The notes beneath the pieces were generated by a model, which saw only the letters and a program-made list of their open reading frames with translations, did no database searches and was not told the DNA's origin. Below are positions 1 through 5,474 of a stretch of 5,474 nt of DNA, piece after piece (the stretch's first letter is position 1; each line of letters starts with the position of its first letter). Source of the stretch: Planctomycetaceae bacterium (GTDB lineage: Bacteria > Planctomycetota > Phycisphaerae > Phycisphaerales > SM1A02); contig NYVB01000114.1 in assembly GCA_002684315.1 (NCBI GenBank), positions 1 to 5,474 of the forward strand. Direction: 5' to 3'. The position numbers and the translations under genes are program-made.

Positions 1-201
1 ATTCCAGGCTTCATTGACGACCCGGACACGCCCATCCTGCTGTGAGACCAGCACCGCATCCCAGACCTCCTGGATCTGAAACTCCGCATCGAACTGGAGA
101 TCCCATCCGAGAATGCATTGCCCGGAATCGTTGCTGAGGGTCATGTACCCGACGAAGCCCGAACCCCAGTCGCTCTCGACTTCGAAGAGATAGCTGACAC
201 C
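1..201 (-). other. Partial CBM2 (family 2 carbohydrate-binding) domain of the AA10 protein
   Basis: Residues 358-424 follow the CBM2 pattern: SDWGSGF, then GW-DLQF, then QEVWDAV, then NEAWN. The three surface tryptophans that stack on crystalline polysaccharide in CBM2a modules (W17, W54 and W72 of the Cellulomonas Cex module) correspond to Trp369, Trp404 and Trp423. Trp390 matches the core tryptophan of the GWTL motif. The last third of the domain is beyond the left edge. Cys354, at the end of the TSP3-like part, could be the usual N-terminal cysteine of the module. Confidence 0.85.
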
Positions 202-1272
202 TTCCACCTGGCAGTCGTCCAGGACACCATCGCCATCCTCGTCCACGGTTTCCGAATCATCCGCAAGTTCGCATTCATCGGGGATCTGATTGAGATTGCA
301 GTCGGCTTTGGAGCCATCGATGATCTCGCAGATGTCCGCGATGCCGTTGCCATCGCAATCCTGTTCACTCTGGCAGTCGTCGGGAATGCCATCGACGTTG
401 CAATCGGACGCGCCTTCCGAGATCTCCCGTGCATCGGTGATGCCATCGCCATCACAGTCGGGGCCACAGGCACCCCAGTTGCCCAGCAGAATCGACAGGT
501 CGGCTCCGTTGATCGAGCCTTCGCCGTCCAGATCGAATTCCGAATCGTCGGACCCCCATGAACCAAGCAGTCTCGCCACATCCGCACCGTCGACCGATTC
601 GTTGTCATCGAAATCGCCGGGGCATTCATCCGCTGGTTTTCCTTCACCGAAGTCGACATCGGAGATTGCATAGAAGCCTTCACCGACGGGATCGAGTCGT
701 TGCCAGATCACGTAGATCGCATGTTGCCCGCTGCGTTCCGGAAGAATGGTGTTGAAACGATATTCCTGCTCGACCAGGGACACCGGGCCAAGGTCGAGTT
801 GCTCCATCTGAGCCCAGTTCAATGGTTGCGAGGGATCCCAGTCCGAGGACGTGATGTAGGCGCGAAACACGCTCGGGTCATGTGGCGTCGTTGCGTACCA
901 GACCAGTTCGTACGGGCCGGATTCGATCTGCGTGCTGGGCCAATCGTCTCGAACCTGATCGAACCCGGCGTATTTCGGGTTTCCCGCACTCGCGAGTTTG
1001 CCATCGGGGATCGTCTGCGAATAGTCCACTGTTCTCTGATAGTCCGCCGTTCCCGGGTGGAAGGCGACGAGTTCGTTCCAGTCATAGAGAGGTTGTGTGC
1101 CCCCGATCGCAATGGCATCCGCGACCGCTTGTGATTCAGGTGATTCCGGTCCTTCGTTAAATCCGATGTAGATCCGACTTGGCGGCGAGGAAAGTGTGCC
1201 ATGTCCGATGACCGCGGAGGTCAGTGCGAGTGACAGCGTGACAGCGCCACCGAGATGTTCGATCGTATTCAT
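1..1272 (-). CDS. Secreted AA10 lytic polysaccharide monooxygenase with EF-hand/TSP3 spacer and CBM2 (C-terminus outside window)
   Basis: Copper enzyme that oxidatively cleaves cellulose or chitin outside the cell. I translated 424 open codons with no stop before the window edge. Residues 1-23 are a signal peptide; cleavage would expose His24, the first histidine of the copper brace. His131 (in TTPHDP) is the second, and Phe200 (GEGFYAISDV) sits at the usual axial position. Other AA10 hallmarks are GGTQPLYDWNE (57-67), IPDGKLASAG, WDPSQPLNW (145-153) and LPERSGQH..YVIWQR (174-192). Residues 219-267 hold two dockerin-like calcium loops, 272-355 TSP3-like repeats, and 358-424 the start of a CBM2. 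The catalytic domain has no cysteine. Chitin versus cellulose preference cannot be told, though the CBM2 favours crystalline polysaccharide. The start at 1272 lacks a clear Shine-Dalgarno; in-frame ATGs at 1323 and 1338 are alternatives, as the 1272 start gives a signal peptide without Lys or Arg. The gene lies 156 nt downstream of the pilin operon, on the same strand. Confidence 0.93.
   Translation of the reverse strand, partial: MNTIEHLGGAVTLSLALTSAVIGHGTLSSPPSRIYIGFNEGPESPESQAVADAIAIGGTQPLYDWNELVAFHPGTADYQRTVDYSQTIPDGKLASAGNPKYAGFDQVRDDWPSTQIESGPYELVWYATTPHDPSVFRAYITSSDWDPSQPLNWAQMEQLDLGPVSLVEQEYRFNTILPERSGQHAIYVIWQRLDPVGEGFYAISDVDFGEGKPADECPGDFDDNESVDGADVARLLGSWGSDDSEFDLDGEGSINGADLSILLGNWGACGPDCDGDGITDAREISEGASDCNVDGIPDDCQSEQDCDGNGIADICEIIDGSKADCNLNQIPDECELADDSETVDEDGDGVLDDCQVEGVSYLFEVESDWGSGFVGYMTLSNDSGQCILGWDLQFDAEFQIQEVWDAVLVSQQDGRVRVVNEAWN
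208..459 (-). repeat. Thrombospondin type 3-like Asp/Cys calcium repeats inside the AA10 protein
   Basis: Residues 272-355 contain repeated DC-D/N-x-D/N-x-I-x-D units: DCDGDGITDA, DCNVDGIPDDC, DCDGNGIADIC, DCNLNQIPDEC and DEDGDGVLDDC. The regular Cys and Asp spacing is that of TSP3-like repeats, which bind calcium and form a stiff, disulfide-pinned rod. Here they separate the catalytic part from the CBM2, where a Ser/Thr/Pro linker would be more usual. Confidence 0.82.
472..618 (-). repeat. Two dockerin-like EF-hand calcium loops inside the AA10 protein
   Basis: Protein-level tandem repeat, residues 219-267. Repeat 1 has Asp220, Asp222, Asn224, Ser226, Asp228 and Asp231 in the 1-3-5-7-9-12 pattern and ends LLGSWG. 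Repeat 2 has Asp247, Asp249, Glu251, Ser253, Asn255 and Asp258 and ends LLGNWG. The pattern resembles type I dockerin halves. Planctomycete exported proteins often carry this pair without any known cohesin partner, so a structural or anchoring role is as likely as cellulosome-type docking. Confidence 0.8.
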
Positions 1273-1366
1273 TTCTTGCTCGACTTTCTGATGGCCCCTG
1301 CACCGTTGATGGATGTTGTCCATGAAAGTGGACGACATCTGATGCCAGAGAGCTATACATCAGGAA

Positions 1367-1385
1367 TTGAAGATCGGTTCTTCAA
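1367..1385. promoter_or_regulatory. Perfect 7-bp inverted repeat in the AA10 gene leader
   Basis: TTGAAGA, a 5-nt spacer (TCGGT), then TCTTCAA. It lies 94 nt upstream of the 1272 start. No T-run follows on either strand, so an operator or an mRNA hairpin is more likely than an intrinsic terminator. A weak -10-like TATAGC lies just downstream on the minus strand (about 1352-1357). Its function is inferred only from position and symmetry. Confidence 0.3.
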
Positions 1386-1411
1386 GAGTCTGAAATTGGG
1401 TGTAACTCCGT

Positions 1412-1426
1412 CCTGAGGTGCTCAGG
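1412..1426 (-). terminator. Hairpin directly after the pilin operon, possible terminator
   Basis: On the minus strand CCTGAG, loop CAC, CTCAGG gives a perfect 6-bp stem beginning 2 nt after the TGA of the FimT/GspH-like gene. The downstream sequence (ACGGAGTTACACCC) has no U-tract, so this is not a classical intrinsic terminator. It may instead stabilise the mRNA 3' end or act with Rho. Confidence 0.35.
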
Positions 1427-1428
1427 GG

Positions 1429-1923
1429 TCAGTCAAACACAATTTTCACGCTGCCAGTCGATGCCGAGATGACGACTCCGAGTCGTGCGTCGCTTTCATG
1501 GGCGTGCAGTCCGAATTCGAGTTCACCCTGGTTCTGGATCGGAGCACCCTGGTCGTCGAAGGCAAGACCACCTGCGGGCAGTGGTGGGGCGGAGAGCCTG
1601 AGCGCCTCTGCATGAGCGAGCGGGCCCTCTCCGAATCGTCTGATCCTCGGAAATCCGTCTCGACCCAGAATCGGTGTCATCGGATCCTCGGTTCTGGCAA
1701 GGTGCCAGCCGTCCCCGGCTTCGTTGACGAAGAGGGCGGTCGGGTTCAGCGGGTCTGCAAGCATCCTGGCCTGCGTGTCCTCTATGTCCGCCGCCAGAAG
1801 TTCTGCGGCACCTCGCAGCGCGGTACTCTGTCCATCACCTGCGGCGGGTATCAGCACGAGTGTGACCATCGAAATGACACTGATCACCACCATCAACTCG
1901 GCAAGTGTGAATCCGCGTCTCAT
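1429..1923 (-). CDS. FimT/GspH-like type IV prepilin (minor pilin/pseudopilin)
   Basis: 164-residue inner-membrane prepilin, predicted to be cut by prepilin peptidase and built into the tip of a pilus or pseudopilus. The short leader MRRG is cut at Gly4|Phe5, and FTLAE gives the conserved Glu at +5. The hydrophobic helix runs to about residue 27. The rest fits GspH/FimT: an amphipathic helix with LLAADIEDTQARMLA (42-56), then a beta part with LAFDDQGAPI and a final VVISASTGSVKIVF strand. Its ATG overlaps the upstream TGA by one base (TGATG), and a GGAGG lies 6 nt before it, so it is translated with the operon. It is the last gene of the unit. Length is usual for the family. Type IV pilus versus type II secretion cannot be decided from this gene. 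Confidence 0.88.
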   Translation of the reverse strand: MRRGFTLAELMVVISVISMVTLVLIPAAGDGQSTALRGAAELLAADIEDTQARMLADPLNPTALFVNEAGDGWHLARTEDPMTPILGRDGFPRIRRFGEGPLAHAEALRLSAPPLPAGGLAFDDQGAPIQNQGELEFGLHAHESDARLGVVISASTGSVKIVFD

Positions 1924-3581
1924 CAGTGGCCTCCATTGCCGTAGAGGCTGCTTCTGCTTCCAATCGAGTTGACGCGCATGCTGCTCTGAGAGCTGAATCT
2001 CTGAAAATCGATCGTCAGATGTGTTTCAGCGAACTCCTCGAACTGACGCATGCTCTCCTGCATGATGTGTTTCATCTTCAGTGCACGTTTGGCTCGGCGT
2101 TGAGCCCGTCTTTCACGTCGTGACGTTCGCTTGTCGACTTGTGCGACTTCGGCATCATCCAAGGAAACGGTGTTTTTCAAATCGTTCGCGACCACCAGGG
2201 CATTCAATTTCATGCTGGCTTCGATGAGTTCCTGCGGGGCAAGAGTCTCGATCTCCCTGATCGCCTGAGGGACCTGACCGCTGTCATCGAACAATCGTCC
2301 ATCGGCCGCGGTGTATCCGTTTCGATCATCAAGACTCGGGTCGTAAAGCAGCTGGGCGCAGCCATCAAGTTTGATCTTGTGGGCCATCAATCTGCCGATG
2401 ATCATCGATCGTTCCCGCATCACGATTCTGGTCGACGGGGCGTAGCATTCGCCCTTCATCAGCGTGGATCCTCTGAACTTCCAGACCGCAATCGATTCCC
2501 GCGTCGCCATGGACACCAGTCGGATCCGATCGATGTTCGCCACCCAGTCGTCGCTGGTTCCACCGGGTTCATGGATCAAGGAGTCGCGAACCTCGAGATC
2601 ACCACCGATGTGCATCGTGAGTGCGGCATCGACGGGAACCTCGATCGAGGCCTGATCGATGCTCACATCACCTGTGATCACGATTTCACTGCTCCCGCTG
2701 ATTCTGAGCGTCGCCCCGGCTGAGATATCCAGATCCCCTTCGATCACCAGGGATGATCCCGGAAAAAGTTCGTAGAGCTCTCCATGGCCCATCTCGACGT
2801 CGTGGGTCTGAATGTTTCCGTAGATCTGCTGCGGGACCTCATTGACGAACGTCTCATCGGAACGTGTTCGAGGCGGAGCTGGATCGGGCACCGAGATCTG
2901 ATCCGGAAGCCCCGACACCGGCAGCGAACTGCTCCCGATCGACCCGGGATTCGAACTGAATTCGATGCCGTCCACCACCGCGGCATTTCCACTGATCGAG
3001 ATCGCCGTGTTGTGTCCCAGCATCGTGCCGATCCTGATCGGGTCACCACGGTGTGCCGCCGGTGAAGCCTGCCAGGGTGCCACGACCGCCTCCGAATTGA
3101 TCTGTATGTCCGCGCCCGCGAACAGCGCGAATTCACCCAGATCCAGATCCATCGACATGTTCTGTGCCGGAAGCGGCACGAAGAACGTCGCATCCGCGAT
3201 CCGTTCGATTCCTTCAGAGCGGCCGATGACCTCCGCACGAACATCCACCGTCTGGGTGTTCGGGGCACCTCCGGTGGCCAGGTCGGTCAGTCGGACGGAG
3301 ATGCCATGGGCCTGAGACTGTTGATCGATGATCATCCCGTTGACATGTCTCACCCGCCAGTCCTCGTCCTTCGACAGAATGTCCGCGGTGATGGCAAGTG
3401 CTGATTCCACTCGATTTCTGGCATCACTCGAAGAGGCCAGATTCGCTCCCGCGACGGTGCCATCGGAGCGTGATGCCACATAGGCTCCCGCCAGCACGAT
3501 GCTGGAGGCCATGGCGATGGTCACCATCAGGAGGGCACTGCCACGTCGAGCGACCGGATGTCTTGGCTGCGTGTCGATCAT
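1923..3581 (-). CDS. PilX/GspK-position membrane-anchored protein with large beta-rich domain
   Basis: 552 residues from the ATG at 3581. I chose this start over an in-frame ATG at 3662 because it has a GGAGG 7 nt upstream, a 4-nt ATGA overlap with the previous gene, and a normal short N-terminus. Residues 12-36 (RRGSALLMV then a hydrophobic stretch) form a PilX-like anchor; like PilX and GspK it lacks Glu at +5. Residues about 40-135 are an alpha/beta stem. Residues about 255-415 are strand-rich: GSSLVIEGDLDISAGATLRI, then LTMHIGGDLEV, then GECYAPSTRIVM, IIGRLMAHKIKL and LLYD. This pattern recalls the beta domain (DUF7305 type, from memory) fused to PilX-like anchors in other bacteria. The C-terminal 115 residues are helical with a very basic block, RRERRAQRRAKRALKMKH (488-505), which is unusual. 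It probably works as a minor pilin or pilus-tip component; function is inferred from context. Confidence 0.78.
   Translation of the reverse strand: MIDTQPRHPVARRGSALLMVTIAMASSIVLAGAYVASRSDGTVAGANLASSSDARNRVESALAITADILSKDEDWRVRHVNGMIIDQQSQAHGISVRLTDLATGGAPNTQTVDVRAEVIGRSEGIERIADATFFVPLPAQNMSMDLDLGEFALFAGADIQINSEAVVAPWQASPAAHRGDPIRIGTMLGHNTAISISGNAAVVDGIEFSSNPGSIGSSSLPVSGLPDQISVPDPAPPRTRSDETFVNEVPQQIYGNIQTHDVEMGHGELYELFPGSSLVIEGDLDISAGATLRISGSSEIVITGDVSIDQASIEVPVDAALTMHIGGDLEVRDSLIHEPGGTSDDWVANIDRIRLVSMATRESIAVWKFRGSTLMKGECYAPSTRIVMRERSMIIGRLMAHKIKLDGCAQLLYDPSLDDRNGYTAADGRLFDDSGQVPQAIREIETLAPQELIEASMKLNALVVANDLKNTVSLDDAEVAQVDKRTSRRERRAQRRAKRALKMKHIMQESMRQFEEFAETHLTIDFQRFSSQSSMRVNSIGSRSSLYGNGGH
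1930..1934 (-). promoter_or_regulatory. Shine-Dalgarno GGAGG for the FimT/GspH-like gene
   Basis: GGAGG on the minus strand, 6 nt before the ATG at 1923, lies within the last codons of the upstream gene. It supports coupled translation across the 1-nt stop/start overlap. Confidence 0.75.
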
Positions 3582-4216
3582 CGTGCTTCCTCCGGGTTGT
3601 AATGGGCGTGAATGCCACAGGCGATCACCGTGCCGCCGTTCACATCGATGCTTCCGTTCCAACCGATGCGCCAGGCCACCCGGCCTTGCTGGGTCGGGCG
3701 CATGATGTCGATTTCGGCCATCGCGATCTCGATGTCTTCGATGCCGTCCAGCAACACCCTGCTTTCGAGGTGCCCTTGTTGTTCGTACTGGGTGTGTACC
3801 GCAGCGAAATCCTGGTTGAGCTCGAACGTCTGGTCCGCGTCGTTTCGTTCGAGGCTTCCGAACTCGTCTGGAAAGCGGACCTGCTCGACCATCAGGGTTC
3901 CCGAGTCATTCTCGAAGCGAATCCAGATCAGTTCACTCGCCTGAATCGCACCGTCTCTTCGAACGTCACCGGACCAGAGCGTCACCAGGCTGGGAGACAG
4001 TTCCACCGCACATGTCGAGGGTGCGACCACCGAACTCAGTCTCGAGGCGGCCGTCGCCGACGCGATGGTCTCCGCTCGCTGTGTTCTGCCTTCATCGAGC
4101 ACTCTTCCGATCGATTCCATCATCGCGACGATTCCCGCCCCCACGAGAACGGTGATGGACATCGCCATGAGCAGTTCGGCGAGGGACATGCCTCGGTGTC
4201 TTGCCATCGCTCTCAT
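3578..4216 (-). CDS. PilW/GspJ-like type IV prepilin (minor pilin/pseudopilin)
   Basis: 212-residue prepilin. The leader MRAMARHRG is cut at Gly9|Met10, and MSLAE carries Glu14 at +5; Met instead of Phe at +1 is tolerated in this family. The hydrophobic helix spans about 10-33. A globular beta part follows, including SELIWIRFENDSGTLMVEQV (94-113) and LLDGIEDIEIAMAE (155-168). The latter resembles the 'l..gI..l.i.y' element of PilW and GspJ. Only two cysteines, Cys69 and Cys200, follow the leader and could pair. The ATG overlaps the stop of the previous gene as ATGA (4 nt) with a weak GGTGG ribosome site. Its 3' end overlaps the next gene by 4 nt, so it sits inside one operon. Met4 (4207) is a possible but less likely start. 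Confidence 0.85.
   Translation of the reverse strand: MRAMARHRGMSLAELLMAMSITVLVGAGIVAMMESIGRVLDEGRTQRAETIASATAASRLSSVVAPSTCAVELSPSLVTLWSGDVRRDGAIQASELIWIRFENDSGTLMVEQVRFPDEFGSLERNDADQTFELNQDFAAVHTQYEQQGHLESRVLLDGIEDIEIAMAEIDIMRPTQQGRVAWRIGWNGSIDVNGGTVIACGIHAHYNPEEAR
3589..3593 (-). promoter_or_regulatory. Shine-Dalgarno GGAGG that fixes the start at 3581
   Basis: GGAGGAAG on the minus strand, 7 nt before the ATG at 3581. The longer in-frame start at 3662 would add 27 residues overlapping the previous gene and placing charged sequence ahead of the anchor; this site argues against it. Confidence 0.75.
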
Positions 4217-4698
4217 TCATCCACCCCCGGAGGTTTCGGTATGAATCTTTCGAGTGAGATGATGACTCGTGTGGTGCGGTCTTCCACGTGGACCCTGATC
4301 ACCCGGCCATCGATGTCCATTCCGATGGGTTCGAGATGTCGTGTCTCATCCATGACCTCCACGGCTCGAAGCAGCTCGGCCCGATCCTTTTCGATCCGAC
4401 CATCCGGGGCACGGCTCTCTCCGGTGGACTCTCGGTACCCATTCCAGTCGGAAAGGGCCTCCCAGGGTTCGGACAGCAGTTCTGAAAGCAGTTCCTCGGC
4501 GGCGAGGGTCGCCATCACCTGATTCCGCGTCTCCCGTGCGGAACCGGAACCGGCTCCGATCGCGGAGGCGATCGTGGTGAACGTCATGGCCAGAATGACC
4601 ATTGCAATCACCGCCTCGAGCAGGGAGAAACCCCGTGCTGAAACACGGCGATGCCGCTCAGGCGCATGTGATGATGTCCAGTACGTGTTCTCACGCAT
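4213..4698 (-). CDS. PilV/GspI-like type IV prepilin (minor pilin/pseudopilin), first gene of operon
   Basis: 161-residue prepilin. It has a rather long, basic 23-residue leader ending SARG, a cut at Gly23|Phe24, and FSLLE with Glu28 at +5. The hydrophobic segment is about 24-48. Next comes MATLAAEELLSELLSEPWE (62-80), the helix typical of PilV/GspI, and a short C-terminal beta part ending RVIISLERFIPKPPG. A GGAGG lies 10 nt before the ATG. It is the first of four overlapping genes, so the operon promoter should lie in 4699-4877. With the PilW-, PilX- and FimT-like products it would form the priming tip complex of a pilus or type II pseudopilus. GspI and PilV cannot be separated by sequence reading alone. 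Confidence 0.86.
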   Translation of the reverse strand: MRENTYWTSSHAPERHRRVSARGFSLLEAVIAMVILAMTFTTIASAIGAGSGSARETRNQVMATLAAEELLSELLSEPWEALSDWNGYRESTGESRAPDGRIEKDRAELLRAVEVMDETRHLEPIGMDIDGRVIRVHVEDRTTRVIISLERFIPKPPGVDE

Positions 4699-4877
4699 CG
4701 ACCAAAATCCTCCATCTCTAGAATCGGAAACAGACGGGGCCTTCAGTCGGACTTCCTGCCCAGTTCACCGGGTCGATTCGAGAGAGATCGGACAATCCCT
4801 ACAAAGTGAACCACCTCGGGTGATGAATCATGGTTTTCGGACCATCGGTTGCAGGACTCACTGAGAGTGGAGACCAT
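4699..4877. promoter_or_regulatory. Divergent intergenic region between pilin operon and LptF/G gene
   Basis: 179 nt with no coding signal on either strand. By position it should hold the promoters for both directions. I see no good -35/-10 pair. On the plus strand TTCGAG-17 nt-TACAAA (about 4777-4805) is a weak match, and GG-N10-GC with TTGCA (4839-4853) partly resembles a sigma-54 site. A short inverted repeat ATGGT-6 nt-ACCAT lies at 4830-4845. None is convincing alone. Confidence 0.4.
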
Positions 4878-5474
4878 ATGCACATGCCCATTCTCTGGCG
4901 CTATACCTGCGTCGAATTACTCAAGGTGATGTTGTTGACGACCATGGTCCTCGTGGTGGTGGTCGCGTTCGGTGCGACGATCAAACCGGTGATCCAGAAT
5001 CAGATCGACCCCCTGGATGTCGGGAAGTACGCCTTCTTCGCCTCCGTTCCCATGCTTCAGTTCGCGCTTCCCTTCGCTGCCGGATTTTCGGCGACGATCG
5101 TCATGCACCGCATGGCCAACGACAACGAGATACTCGCGATGAGCGTGGCGGGAATTCCCTACCGTCGCATCTTCATGCCTGCCGCCTCGCTGGGTGTGCT
5201 CTTGACCATCATCATGTTTCTTCTGGTCAATTTCGTGATACCTCGATTCTGGGGCGTTCTGCAGGAGATGGTCGCCAGAGACGTCACCAGAATCTTCACC
5301 GCGACCATCGACAACGGCGAAGCACTTGCGTTCGATGGAACGCAACTCTTCGCGGATGACATCATCGTCCCCGACGAGGCGCCCGGCACCGGAGCCGACG
5401 AGAGATTGGTGCTTCTTGGTGTCGCTGCGCTCGAAAGCGATCAAGACGGAACCGTGCGTTCCGAGTTCACCGCG
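4878..5474 (+). CDS. LptF/LptG (YjgP/YjgQ family) lipopolysaccharide export permease, N-terminal part
   Basis: Inner-membrane half of the LptB2FG transporter, which extracts lipopolysaccharide from the inner membrane and passes it to the periplasmic bridge. 199 open codons reach the right edge without a stop. Family features seen are an N-terminal WRYTCVELLKV and helix 1 (about 13-35), then PMLQFALPFAAGFSATIVM (58-76). After this comes the conserved cytoplasmic turn MANDNEILAMSVAGIPYRRI (79-98) with Glu84, helix 3 (about 100-118) and NFVIPRFW (118-125). The beta-jellyroll periplasmic domain then begins (RIFTATIDNGEALAFDGTQLF, residues 138-158). The ATG at 4878 has GGAGA 4 nt upstream; Met3 (4884) would have better spacing and is an equal alternative. 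LptF and LptG cannot be separated from the N-terminus. It is transcribed divergently from the pilin operon and probably not functionally linked to it. Confidence 0.9.
   Translation, partial: MHMPILWRYTCVELLKVMLLTTMVLVVVVAFGATIKPVIQNQIDPLDVGKYAFFASVPMLQFALPFAAGFSATIVMHRMANDNEILAMSVAGIPYRRIFMPAASLGVLLTIIMFLLVNFVIPRFWGVLQEMVARDVTRIFTATIDNGEALAFDGTQLFADDIIVPDEAPGTGADERLVLLGVAALESDQDGTVRSEFTA

Noticed and set aside
208..459. Possible CRISPR or DNA-level tandem repeat
   Set aside because: The periodicity is at the protein level (Asp/Cys calcium repeats), with variable unit length and diverged DNA; there are no uniform spacers.
118..561. Plus-strand frame with repeated Ala/Ile/Asp motifs (DAVAIAI, DAIAITV)
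   Set aside because: The apparent repeats are the reverse complement of the TSP3-like repeats of the AA10 gene, not an independent repeat protein.
141..683. Minus-strand 180-codon frame overlapping the AA10 gene
   Set aside because: It is out of frame with the AA10, EF-hand, TSP3 and CBM2 motifs; the true frame is open through the whole region and matches known domains end to end.
2139..2723. 194-codon plus-strand frame
   Set aside because: Antisense to the beta domain of the PilX-position protein, with no ribosome site or recognisable domain.
3579..3662. Longer start (27 extra residues) for the PilX-position gene
   Set aside because: The GGAGG and the ATGA overlap at 3581 fit operon structure, and the extra residues would put a basic, helix-breaking stretch ahead of the anchor.
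3398..4522. 374-codon open frame on the plus strand across three pilin-operon genes
   Set aside because: It lies antisense to clearly recognisable prepilin genes, its translation is rich in Arg, His and Ser without domain logic, and it has no ribosome site. It is an open shadow produced by GC-rich codon use.
4917..5444. 175-codon minus-strand frame rich in His, Asp, Arg and Glu
   Set aside because: Antisense to the LptF/LptG-type gene, which has clear membrane helices and conserved motifs; the charged composition is what the reverse of hydrophobic codons gives.

Overview
The window looks like chromosomal DNA from a GC-rich, diderm (LPS-type) bacterium. My best guess is Planctomycetota, probably Phycisphaerae. 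The basis is the secreted protein on the left: its Asp/Cys-rich motifs (DCNVDGIPDDC, DCDGDGITD) and the paired 'GADVARLLGSWG / GADLSILLGNWG' calcium-loop repeat are typical of planctomycete exported proteins. An LptF/LptG-type permease implies an outer membrane with a lipopolysaccharide-export pathway. Lineage is inferred from protein style; there is no RNA gene to confirm it.

Left part (1-1272, minus strand, running off the left edge): one long modular exported enzyme. In order it has a signal peptide, a copper lytic polysaccharide monooxygenase domain (AA10), a pair of dockerin-like EF-hand loops, a run of thrombospondin type 3-like calcium repeats, and the start of a family 2 cellulose/chitin-binding module. 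It would act outside the cell on crystalline polysaccharide.

Gap 1273-1428: no gene, but two perfect inverted repeats. One lies 2 nt past the stop of the upstream operon and one is in the leader of the oxygenase gene.

Middle (1429-4698, minus strand): four genes joined by 1-4 nt overlaps, clearly one transcription unit. In order of transcription they are a PilV/GspI-like prepilin, a PilW/GspJ-like prepilin, a large PilX/GspK-position membrane-anchored beta-rich protein, and a FimT/GspH-like prepilin. This is a complete minor-pilin (priming) set for a type IV pilus or type II secretion pseudopilus. The major pilin, ATPase, platform protein and secretin are not in the window.

Gap 4699-4877: divergent intergenic region that must hold the promoters of the pilin operon and of the rightward gene. 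No convincing promoter is visible.

Right part (4878-5474, plus strand, running off the right edge): N-terminal third to half of an LptF/LptG (YjgP/YjgQ) lipopolysaccharide-export permease.

The most interesting aspects are the unusual architecture of the AA10 protein, whose catalytic domain has no cysteine and which has calcium-repeat spacers instead of a Ser/Thr/Pro linker; its position directly downstream of a minor-pseudopilin operon, since AA10 enzymes are known type II secretion substrates elsewhere; and the odd third pilin-operon protein with a large beta domain and a very basic tail.
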